A DNA stretch of 64,000 nt from Physcomitrium patens (taxonomy: Eukaryota; Streptophyta; Bryopsida; Funariales; Funariaceae): NCBI RefSeq assembly GCF_000002425.4, contig NC_037260.1:13263516-13327515 (forward strand). Direction: 5' to 3'. Made by a program: the position numbers and the translations under genes. The notes under the pieces are model-generated. The model had not been told where the DNA came from and did not search any database. It saw only the letters and a program-made list of their open reading frames with translations. Shown piece by piece: positions 1 through 11,575 of this stretch (position 1 is the first letter of the stretch; each line of letters begins with the position of its first letter).

Positions 1-1860
1 AACGTCTTGGCAACAAGGAATCCCTCTAATATTGATTTGCACAATTGAAAAAATTGGATGAAGATAGGACTGCAGCTCTTTTGACAATGGAAGCTACATA
101 ATGTTGTCATAAGAATTATTATGATAGTAAATTATGTTCCAAATCTTTTTTGCCTAATAATCTGATGCTTCTTTATAATAGTCAATTTCATAATTTTTTA
201 AGGAAATTTTAAGTCCATTAACATGGACCGTATCATGTACTAGAAGGTTTCTCTAATAATTTAGTTAAATTGGAAGATTTTATGGATATCCAATTTATCA
301 CACGTATCATCAAAAATTGATTATGACTTTATTATATATAAACTTAGAACAATTTTTAAATATTATAAGGAAGAAGGCTTACCTATTAATGATAGATTGC
401 CTATATTGATAGGTGTATGGTAGGTACTAAAGACGGATGATGGTTGGTTTTGGATTCCAATATCGATTAGTCAAGAAAATCAGAAGTCAGGTTAGGATAA
501 ACTAGATTTAGGGATTGTTGATTCAGACCCTGAGTAAAAGGTTAAGAGCGGGGCACTTAATAGAAGTTTTCTTCAATATTTTGAATATTATTATTTGAGG
601 TATAACTATTGGAGTGTAGGATTTACTTCAGTAAGTAAAAAAGTAGTGTTAGTACAAGCGAAGAATAAGGAGCAAGTATTCTACAATGTCGATGGAAAGA
701 ATTAAGAGAGCTATGGACAAAAAAGAAAGTTGCCAAAATGTGAGAGCTAAGAGCAATTTGGAATTGCCATCCTTAGTGGTTTTTATCAATATAGAATTAA
801 TGAAGTTGAAAATTTTCTAATCTCCAAAAAGACAAAGAGATTTTTAAAAATGCATGGTTATATTAGTTTTTGCAAAGGTTAGGTAACTTACCACCAATTG
901 ATGTAGAATTGGTGGAGGAATATATAGCAAATTATGACTTAGACGATGGTTTGAATATTATCAAAGGGAGCATTATTGGAATCATTGAGACTACCTTATA
1001 AAAGATATTGCACCTCTTAATTAGTGACCTTGTAATGGATGTTGAAGTGTCCAATGATTTCAAACATGAAAGTTATTTCAAAGGTGGCATGTTGTCATTT
1101 GAAAAGAGTTCAGATTAGCAAACTATAGAGGCACTTACACTAGAGCTTATGGAGTGGATGCATTTCATTTAGAAGCGATTAGGCTTGAATTGATATACCA
1201 CGTATATGTCCAAACGACTACTATTTGTTACAATAGGAATGCTTGAAGGTATGGTATTTAATTGGACAACTTTTGTAGTAATTAGAATCCATGCAGAGAT
1301 AGAAGCCAAGTAAAAGACGGAGAAATTTGCATCTTTTTTCTATTCCAATTATGTATATTCTATGATTGCATATACATTCAATCAAACATTGCTAGTAAGA
1401 GAGAAAAATATATCTTTTCCAAAGCTTCAATGATGTGTTCAAAATTTAATGACACTGATAGCTAATCTAGTGGTGCTGGTGCCTAAAATTGAGAAATCAA
1501 GTAATTCATTGGAACGGAAGGTTATATTAGAGATTATACCAAAGTGAGTTTCAATTCATTTAGCAACCAAGGTGGAGACTGAAGTCCCAATTTCGATGGA
1601 CATCAACTAGTTAGTATTTCTATAGGATAGAATAGAAAAGGAGTGAATCTCAAGGAAGTTATATTGGCTCAGATTTTTCAATTACAACTCATAGTGAATA
1701 AATTGGATAGGGAGAGAAATTTAAGGCAGCAATTGGAGGCGATCAAAAAAGAGATATTGGAACAAAGCCCCCAAATTAAGGAACAAGATTGAATTATCTA
1801 AGAAAATATGCAATCCAAGTTGCTATTGGAGCATAAATTTGGAGAGAAATAGGAAGCTTG

Positions 1861-1898
<38 letters not shown>

Positions 1899-2430
1899 AC
1901 ATTCAACATCTTCTAGAAGGTCAAATGCAAGAATTATTATAGAATTACAAGATATGGGATTTGGAATAAGAGGAGGTGAAGTATCAGTTGAAAGTAGAAC
2001 AAGAGAAGGCAAAGTTACTTGAATAAGAAAAAAAAAAAAAAAATTACTAATATAGAATTTAAACAAAAAAATTACGGACAGAAATTAAAATATTAAAAGC
2101 TTTAGTAACAAAATTAGAGGGTGATTTAGCCAGTATTAGTTGATCACAGATATTTATCCTACCACTTTCAATAATTGATGAATTGGAGGAAAAAATAAAG
2201 CAATAGTAGTACCATTTGGAAATGAAAGATATCAAGATTCTGCAATTGGAGGCTCAAGTTTGTTAATTAAAAGTGTAAAATGAGGACTTATCAGTCCAAA
2301 TGAAGAGAGAGCCAATGGAAGTATCAAAGGATGATGAAGACTTATCATTTGAACTAGAATCAATCGAACCACCTATAGAAAATGTTGGGATTGATCAATC
2401 TAGCGAGCCAAAGAGATAGAAACTTTGTAA
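1..2430 (+). pseudogene. Decayed long coding sequence, family not recognised
   Basis: Long stretches read as protein on the plus strand but are broken by many TAG, TAA and TGA codons and several frameshifts. About 370-850 gives a readable stretch rich in Tyr, Phe and Lys (for example WFWIPISI near 450). About 900-1400 resumes in another frame (PPIDVELVEEYIANYDLDD, later IRIHAEIEAK). About 1680-2350 is rich in Glu, Gln, Lys and Leu and looks like a coiled coil. A folded N-terminal part followed by a long coiled coil suggests a repeat-encoded protein, perhaps gag-like, but no catalytic motif is visible. Many stops sit where CAG, CAA or TGG would be expected, so the decay looks like C-to-T change on both strands. 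The start lies outside or near the window edge. Function unknown. Confidence 0.5.
1866..1896. repeat. Poly-A run (31 A) inside the decayed coding sequence
   Basis: Uninterrupted run of A within the Glu/Lys-rich coiled-coil part of the decayed coding sequence. A second A-rich run lies near 2029-2043. This is probably expansion of Lys codons after loss of function rather than a retroposition tail, because coding-like sequence continues beyond it. Confidence 0.8.
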
Positions 2431-5294
2431 GGATTTTGTTGAAGAAGTTATTTTTTTATAAATTCTATGTTTACAAGGTCACTGCACAATTAGGAGCAGG
2501 GCTATGTAGAATAAATAGAGATTGGTTTTATAGGAAATTGATTAGATATTAGTAAAATTGATTAATCATCCATAGACTAGTCAATTTAGGAGGAAAGATG
2601 GATGATTTAGTCGAGAAAAGTACTTAAGTAAGAAATATTGGTTGGAATATCTATTTTGAATTAAGTGTAAATCATTTGAAGGAGAAGTAGACAAGGCCAG
2701 ACTATGATAGTTATGAACCGAGGTAAGCTTGGTACTATCTCTTATTTTTAATTTTATAGAAGAAAGGAAATGGATAATTTTGAATAATGTGAAGTAAAAT
2801 TTTGTAATGAAAGAAAGATTTGATTTATATAATATCAAATAAGAAATTAACTTTATTGTGTGCTAAATTATAAGTAGAGATTTGGAAAGTCGATAATTAA
2901 AGATGTTTATAAAGTATGGATATGAGTGAAAGAATTATAATACATTATTCATCGAGAGTTGAGAGTGTTCCATAAAAAAAAAGTCTATGGAGTTTGAAAT
3001 CATATAAAGCAGATTACTGGGAATGACAGTTAATTTTAGAGAATTCCAATGATTGGATTATAGAATATTTTATGTAGTCTTTTAAGATAATACAGTAGTA
3101 CTTATTGTTGTTATAAGTTTGGAAAAGAAAAGAGATATTGAATGCATAAGCTAGAATTATCAATTACAATATTTTATTTGTTAAAAGAAGAATTGATAGA
3201 ATGTAGAAGGTATTGAAGCTTTCTTGGATGTTTTTAGTGGATTACTAGACAGTTAATTATGAGACCCTAATGTGTAAACTCATGCGGATAGTCTTTTCCC
3301 ATGTTCAAACTCCCCTTTACAGGTTTATTTTGAGAAGGTATTTAAAGAATAAGTAAAACGACAATTACAATCTTCTTGTATACTTTTAATACTCATATTA
3401 AAGTATGGTAGCTAGCAATTTTAGTAATTGCTAAAGTGGTACCTATTTTTTATACATTTGATTTTGGTATTGTCAATTGTTATCTTTAAATTCATATAAA
3501 ATTTGACTTATAAAGTCTTATATGTTATAAGCAAGTTGTAGAAATTTACAATATAGATAAGAGCAAATACCTGATTCTTATTATAAAAACTAGAATTTTA
3601 GTTTTATTATTCTTTTGTAGTAATTATTTTTAAATATAGATATAAATAATTTAAAAAATAAATCTAAGTTTTAAAAAAATTATAAAATCCTTTTTTAAAG
3701 ATAAAAATTAAAAAATAATACTTCTAAATAAAACTATGCTTATAAATTTTACTTAATTAATACCATTAAATATTGAAAAAAATAAAATTATCAAAAGAGC
3801 TTAACTTATTGTAATTTTTTTTGATAATCTAGTCTTATTTTATTAATTTTTTTAATATATTTATCTTTAAATATTATATACTAATGAAAACAAGACCTTT
3901 AGAATTTACTTCTAAAGTTGGTCTATTTATACTTGATTTTATAATTGCACAACTTCTTGATATAAATTTTCAATATTTATTATTGAGTTCATTTATAGGA
4001 ATAATAATGATATTTCTATGGTTGAGATTGCTAATAAGTAATCTATTTGTTATAAGGGTATTGAAAATCTTATAAAAATCTATAATAGTTATAAATCATT
4101 TCTCACTTCTTCAAAGTAAACCATTGATACCTTAATTTTTTTTATCTAAATTCATTTTAGATTTAAAATAGAAAATAATAATAAATACTCTAATATAATT
4201 AGAAGAGAGAAATTACAATATCTAAAACTAAATAAAAATTTATACGAAGAAGGATAAGATAACCTTTGTGTAAAAAAAATTAATGTTAGAAAACAAAACT
4301 AATACCTAAAAATGCTTAAAACAAAAGTAATAGGTTGCTTTCCAATATTATTTTCTAAAACTATAAAAATTTATAAGAAAATTTTTAATAGCTATGTGGC
4401 ATATGTATAAAATACTAAACATCTAATTTACATATTAAAAACCTTTTTGGACCTTCTTAAAGAAGATATTATCTAACTATCATGTTCCTATCTATTTCTA
4501 CTTACTTCTATAAATATTTTTAATACATGCATCTTTTAAAATTTAAATATTATATAAAAAATATTTTTTCATATTTAAAAATATTTTAAATTCTTCTCAT
4601 CTCAAGTAAACTTTTCATTCTAAAAAATTATATAAATGATGTAGCCACCTTAGAATAAAATTTAATAAAGACTCAATAGAAGTTTGAAAAAAAAAACAAT
4701 TATTTACTCCAAAATAGATTGTATTTTTTTCACATCCATAGAAATTCTATTTCTTAAGATAATATAGTCCTAAAATTTAATTCATGGCTTTTAGAAAAGG
4801 AAATTTTTTATTTTGACATAAAATCTTTAATTTTTTAATAATATTAAAATTTATTCCATATATTATTTATATTTTTCATCATTCTTTAAAAACATTAAAG
4901 TATTATTAAGATAAATGATTAAAAAAACCATTTAAATTTTTAAAACATTTCATTAAATATATATTAGAAGATAAAAAGGATGTTGGAGAGGCCAATTGCC
5001 ATGACTTTATATTCAAAATTTTGACCTTAAAAAGCTTCTTATGAGGCTTATTAATCAAGTAATGATAGAAAATTTCTAAAATAACCATTTAATACGATTT
5101 AATTCATAAGCTACTTTAGAATCTTTTAAAAAGATCTAAATATCCTAGCTAGATTTAAAAACTACTTCTTAGATACTTCTATCAAGTTCTAAAAATATGC
5201 TTAATATATTTATTAAATATAAAATATTTTTAAAAGAAATTTTAATATAATACAGATTTATAAAAATAATTCAAAATAATATTTAATAAAAGAA

Positions 5295-5339
<45 letters not shown>

Positions 5340-5466
5340 ATTCAATTCAAGATTATAAATTGAAGGATTAAAAGACTTGATAAATGTAAGCAACTAGACT
5401 TGGTACAATTTGAATATTTTCTTAACCACCTCTTATAAAATAAATGTGAGTAACTCTTTTAGTTTT

Positions 5467-5509
<43 letters not shown>

Positions 5510-6748
5510 CTAAATTTTTTTTGGTTTTGATAATCAATTATAAAATTAATTAAAATATTAATATTAAAAATTATACTTAAACTAATAAAATTAAATAAAA
5601 AGAGATTAATTTGTAGATATAGGTTTTAATTATTTTAATAGAGTATATATACATTTTAAAAATTGGTGATTGCAAGAAATTTCTTACAATGCCATATATT
5701 TATAGCTATTAAAATAAGTAGGCTACATAATCAATCTTTACATTTAAAACTTATATGTTTTATATTATTTATGTATTTTAATTATAGTTTATTAGGACAA
5801 TACAACAACTATTATCTTTTAGTATAAATTAACTACTGTTTAAAAGCTTAGTCTTTTTGCACTTGCTAATTGTGATTAGATTTATTAGAAAATCATAATT
5901 AGCACAATATAAGATATTAAGAATTATAGAATTATATTAATTTATTCTTTTAATAAGCTAGTAATATTAATTAATGTAGTATTAAGTAATGTATCAACAA
6001 GTACAAGGTGTAATGGATGCCTATATTATTTAAACTACTATAAGTATTAGTGGATAGAATATGTTAGGTAAATGATATCTTTATTAAAAACCTTTAAAAA
6101 AAATTAAACATAGATTAGATTCTTGGACCCCTACAAAAATGCTATGTGGCTATTACAAAAAAATTCCTATAAGTTTTTTACTTTAAAGAAGTTGCATTAG
6201 AAGCAACTTATAACTTAATGCTTAGGTCACAAGTCTTATGGTCCTTAGGAGGCTTCTACATGATATGCTTGATAGGTAGTATATAAAGAAGAAAGACTAA
6301 GGCCGTCCTTGGTCTTATCAACATCTTTCTTATATTTCACTCTATGTTTAATACTTTATTTTATATGATTGGTAATAGCTATTCTAATTCTATTTTTAAC
6401 TTATAGCTATCATTTCTTTTTTTAGTTTCTTTCTTTTAATAACACAATAGCATAATTTCTTCTCAAATTTTAGTATAATTTAATATCTTTAATAAAAAAA
6501 AGTATTTATTGAAAAGACAATTATGATATTTACAAAGAAATAAGATTTTGGTTAATTAGATTGTGTGGTAAAATTAAAAAAAACAAAAATAAAATAAAAT
6601 AAAACAATTGAAATAACAACAACACACTAAAAAAGTATCTAAAATTAATATCAAATTAATTTTTAAAGCATACTCTTTTTTATAAAATATAAAATAAAAA
6701 TAACTTTTATGTTTAAATTTAAAATCTATTTTTAAATTTTAAATTTTG

Positions 6749-6791
<43 letters not shown>

Positions 6792-7637
6792 CTTTCAATA
6801 ACTCATAACTTTATTTTATATTTTCAATAGAGCCCAAAGCATTATATTGGAGCAAATATGCATAAAATCAATAAAAATATAATAAAAATATTTCAATCTT
6901 TATATAATAGAAATATAAAATTAAGAACTTTGAATAAATTTTATATTTTTATAAATAAGAATATTACTCAAAAATTCAGAATTTTGTATGAAAAATACCA
7001 AATTATGTATGTATTCAGAGTCAAGAATTTTTTAGTCATTAAAAAAATACTGGATTATGATAAGAAAATCATATATTACAAGAATATATATTTTATTATT
7101 TTATTATTTTATTATTTTTTACTACCAAATATTTTATTAAAAAATCTCCAAATTTTTATAGTAACTGAAATATCATGTTGCTAAAACATTGTATCAAGCT
7201 TAAAAAACATGCTATTGTAAATGATTTTCCAAAAGAAATATCTTATAAAATTAAAAAGAATACACTTGAAGTTAAATAATTTCAAATAATACATAAAATT
7301 AAATTTAATATCAAAAATTAAAATATTTTTATTTCGAATCTGAGTAGACTTCTTTAAATAAAGAATAAAATCAACTCAAAATTTTGATATTGGAGCTGAA
7401 AATTGTATTTTCTAGTTTAAGACAAATGATTTGGTAAAATATCATATGTTTTAGACAAAAACTTATTTCTCTTATGATGTAAGATTAGAATTTTTAGACA
7501 AGACATCTAACAAATCATATTATGTTTTAAGATATCATATACTATTAAAAGTAAATTATCACAAAGATATGCATAAATAATATTAGGAAAATTCTTAGAT
7601 ACACATTGGTATAAAATAATTAATTTTCTTGATGTAG

Positions 7638-7668
<31 letters not shown>

Positions 7669-8193
7669 GATTTTAAGTCCGTTTTGAATAGTTATGTAAT
7701 TTTTTAAATTTCAAAATAGCAAAAAAGTTTAATATGGATTTCATAATTTATTTCAAAAACTGAGAATTTTCTTGAACAAAAAATAATAGGGTAAAATTGA
7801 TCATATGCATCCATTCATGGAAAAATCATTTTAAATTCAAAAAAAGAAAAATAAAAGAAAAAAAAATTCTATTAAAAATAGCTTGTAAAGTCTTAAAAAC
7901 ATTACATAGTATATTAACGTGTATTATTGAGTTTTATTACTAAAAAGAAATTTTTATTTTTTATTATTTTTTCTATATTCTCAGAATAGATATGAATGAT
8001 GTTTAAACAATGCAACACAAAATTATCTAAAAATTCAAAAAAATGATAATATATATTAAATACCAAAAAATGGATAAGTTTTATGAAAGTCTAAACAATA
8101 TGATGTTGTATTTAAAAATTAAATTAATTGCTTAAAGTTGATATTTAAAGATTCAACAAATTTATGAAACACTTCTTTACATTATACTGTAAA

Positions 8194-8237
<44 letters not shown>

Positions 8238-8824
8238 GCTAATTAATTAACTAGCAAAACACCATTTTATCATTTTATTGCATTAATTTTTAGTTTTCAA
8301 ATCATAAAATATATCTTTACAATTCCAAATTAATTTCTTTGTTCAAAATTTTAGTTGCCTTGTCAACTTTGTACAAAGGTCTATTTTTTGTTAGAAATAC
8401 ATCAAAGTTATTCAATGTTAAATCTTTTATTTTAAAAATAAAAACATTATTTTTTTAAAACAATTATATTAATTTTTTATCTTCTATATTAAAAATTCTT
8501 TATTTTGGTTGCAATAATATAAAAAACTAACTAAATTTTAATTTTAATTTTTAAAGTACTTTTTGGAATTTTTATCATAAATTACTATATTTCTACTAAT
8601 TATTTAAAAATATGATATCAAAGAATTTCTTCTTAAAAGAAATGGTGCTAAAAAAAATATTAATATAAGAGATTGTAATTTTCAACCTAGTAAATAGTAT
8701 AATTTTTTAAAATAAATTGATAGTCTATTTTTTATTATCTCTATAAATTTTATTAAAGTTTCAGGATATAAATTTGAAAAAATTGAAATTAAAAATTAAT
8801 CTATTTGCATCACATACTATATAT

Positions 8825-8864
<40 letters not shown>

Positions 8865-8993
8865 AAAAATTTAAATTACTGTTTATGAACACAAAAGTAA
8901 TAAAGATTTTTCTAAAAAAGATTTTAAAGTTAAAATATTAAATTTAATTCAATTTAATCAAAACATAATAAGATTGATAATGGTTCTAATCTT

Positions 8994-9067
<74 letters not shown>

Positions 9068-9263
9068 TAATAATAAAATCTATGTAATAAGCCTTTAAAG
9101 ACCACAAGATTTGTAGGCAAAGCATCCAAGGTGAAAGTTTCTTATGTATTAGCTTTTTAAAAATAAAATTTTCTAAAAAAAATCAATAATTATATTTATT
9201 ATTTTTAAAAAAAAAACTCTATACAACTAATCCAAGTCTAAAAAGCTTTTTTTGATGTTTTTT
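2431..9263. other. AT-rich intergenic DNA with microsatellites; no gene seen
   Basis: Very AT-rich and without a credible gene. The short open frames (for example 3884-4075 and 6858-7184) are what random AT-rich sequence gives, with Lys/Asn/Ile/Phe-only composition. It holds simple repeats: 35 A at 5302-5336, (AT)n at about 5472-5506, 6751-6789 and 8829-8862, 27 T at 7642-7668, (AAT)n at about 8197-8236, and (CT)n followed by (TA)n at about 8998-9062. The stretch around 6120-6420 resembles the promoter part of the chromovirus LTRs seen later: a TATATAAAG box, then a purine-rich stretch and a 'gtccttggtctt'-like motif. It may be an old LTR remnant. Confidence 0.6.
8998..9062. repeat. Compound microsatellite (CT)n-(TA)n
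   Basis: About 16 CT repeats run directly into about 16 TA repeats with no spacer. Nothing nearby suggests a gene, so this is listed as a simple repeat and likely length-variable marker. Confidence 0.9.
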
Positions 9264-10026
9264 GGAAAAATATCATAAATATCCCTCAAATATGTTGAAA
9301 TATTAAGAATATCCATATATTCTTAATAATAGCAAATATAATCCTCAAATTTGTGATAATAGCAAATATGCTCTTGTTGGTGATAAGGTATCATCAATAT
9401 TTCTTATTTAGTTATTATCTAGAGCCTAGACTGCAAGCCTTACAAATTTTGCTGTACTATTTTTTAGCTTTTTGAAAATTGAAAAAATCTCATCTTTTTT
9501 CTTTTTTTAATTTACAAACCATGCCTCATATTGTAGATTCTTGGTGGCACTTGGTTCAGACGACACTTTCCATGCCACAATGTTGACATTCTTTGAATCG
9601 CATGCCACCACTACCATCTACTTGCATGCCAGTCTTTGTACCACAAAGTACAAAGATGACTTGAAGGGTGGTCAAAAATCAAGAAGGTGATGCCATATAG
9701 AGATGATAAATCGCTCCAATCAAGTTTTTAAGTGAAAGTTCAAGGTTGTTTAAATGTGGAAATCTAGTATATTTTATATGTATTTTCAACAGTAATAGTA
9801 TGCATAAATATGTTGAAATGCATACTCACTCAACTCAAGAAGTAAATTGCTAAAATATCTTGAAAAAGGACATGGTGAAATTTGTGCAATCTAAATCCCA
9901 AATGACAACTAAACAATGCATGTTGGTGATACCTCATCACCAATAAGGATATATTTGATATTATCAAGAATATAAGAATATTCTTGATATTCTAATATAT
10001 TTGAAGAATATATATGATTTTTTCTC
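9264..10026. mobile_element. Non-autonomous element with ~110-130 bp terminal inverted repeats
   Basis: The left end (9264-9396) and right end (about 9924-10026) are inverted copies of each other over more than 100 bp. Read outward-in, both carry TGATACCTYATCACCAA near the inner edge, then 'atatttg.tattatca', 'gatattctt.atatt' and 'atgat.ttttyc' toward the outer edge. The 520-bp middle is not open in any frame, so the element cannot encode a transposase. The size and long TIRs fit a foldback or Mutator-like non-autonomous DNA element. The target duplication is obscured by T-rich flanks, so the exact ends are uncertain by several bases and the superfamily is not assigned. Confidence 0.65.
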
Positions 10027-10192
10027 ATTTTTTTTTTAAAGAAAAACACTATTTATTTACCAAGTTTGTACCTACTTCTATTTTTTTTTTTTTATATATA
10101 ACTAATATAGATACTAGTTACAACTCTCATTAGATACATGTATAAACAATTAATCAATGAAAAGATGTACAAAATCTAATCAAAGTTCAGCC

Positions 10193-10261
10193 ATATTTCT
10201 TACAAATAACTCTTTCTTTATTGATCCACAAATAACTCTAAGAGTTATTTGTAAGAAATAT
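10193..10261. repeat. 21-bp perfect inverted repeat with a third internal copy of the arm
   Basis: Bases 10193-10213 and 10241-10261 are perfect reverse complements (21 bp) separated by 27 bp. The inner part of the left arm, ACAAATAACTCT, is repeated directly at 10228-10239 beside the right arm. Two alternative hairpins can therefore form: a 21-bp stem, or a 12-bp stem with a one-base loop. No gene context explains it. Confidence 0.85.
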
Positions 10262-11575
10262 CAATTATTAATAATATGCAATTATTAATCCAAAAATCAA
10301 AATTAATTGGAACGTAACCCTAATCTGGTTTAGCAACAAATTTGCAAACACTTTACACTTCAAAGCAATAATAATATACAAGTAAGTTTTTAAAAGATTT
10401 GTGTATTAAAAATAATACACAAAAAAGTTTCAAAAGTTAATAATTCATCGTTGCTCACATCCACATCCACAACCACTTCATCATCTACACCCTCATCCAC
10501 GAAATGGATGAAGCGGATGTAGGCGACGAGTTCGTCAAAATGAGTCCGCAAAACCGACTGATCAAGAGCGGGGGCAGCGAATCCAGCGCCCACGTTTCTA
10601 AAAGTGGTGGAGTCGTTGATGCCACAGAGGAGGGGGGGATAATTGGAGCACCTGGAACAGAGCCACACACAGTCCCACTGTTCGATGAGCTTTGTTGAAC
10701 ATGGTCAAACTTCCTCTGCAGCACAGCACCTGAGAAATGATTTTCAGCTTAACGGAGTCGGTGACCCCTTCAATCTCTAGATTCGTGGGACCCCACCTTG
10801 TTGTTGGAATGGTGAAATATCACACACCTCCAAGTGGGGTCAAGAGAATTCCTTCCCCCAAACCGCCCTTAGACTTCGGACTCGTTCAACCAGGGACCCC
10901 CCTACTAAGAAGTGCCCACAAATGTCACCAATTCATGAAACCTCGCGCTCCCAGCATTTCTGCTTATCACTGCCTCCTCCGTACACTCTCGTGAACAGCG
11001 AAAGCCTTGTCATTAGGTCGGAATCCACAGCATGTGCAGGAAAGGCCTAGTCAGAAATGAGGAGTTCCTAAAATCACGAAAACTTGATAAACAAATCGCC
11101 TTCGTACAACGAAACAGACGTTCTCTTGGTTGAATCCACCAATTTCAGTACTTCGAACTGCAATTATCAACGGGTACAGAAAATCATCCAAAAGATGAAT
11201 TAAGCAGGACGTGCATCCAAACTAACAGGCTCCTCCACGGTTCGAGATGACGACGAACAACTCGATTCCGGTAGAAAGCAGGAGGTATCGTGACCTTTCT
11301 TGACCCGCGGTAAACACTTCATTTTCAACAAATGGAGTGTTTGAATTAACCCGCGTTGATTTAACCATGACTATAATACCCTACAATATTTACTACACTG
11401 GTATACTACATCCGAGAATCGTAAAATCTACATTCCTGCATTGCACAATGTGCGCACTGATTGAGAATCTCTGCACTGATCTAATAGATAGAATTAGATC
11501 AATGCGTGCTATTGATTGCTACCTATAATCTATAGCTCTTACTGGTTTGCAATACTCGTACCAAAAATAAAAAGG
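10262..11575. other. GC-normal DNA downstream of the P450 reductase gene; no confident gene
   Basis: Base composition changes near 10390 from AT-rich to ordinary. The part next to 11575 must contain the 3' UTR of the minus-strand reductase gene. Around 10485-10730 the minus strand has a Ser/Pro/Thr-rich open frame preceded by a splice-acceptor-like TTTCTCAG, so it might be a terminal exon. There is no homology I recognise, and overlapping frames on both strands are equally open. No clean polyadenylation signal was identified. Confidence 0.4.

Noticed and set aside
1866-1896. Poly-A tail of a retroposed gene
   Set aside because: Coding-like sequence of the same pseudogene continues past it; no target duplication.
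6858-7184. 108-codon open frame rich in Lys, Ile, Asn and Tyr
   Set aside because: Composition is that of random AT-rich DNA; no domain or homology.
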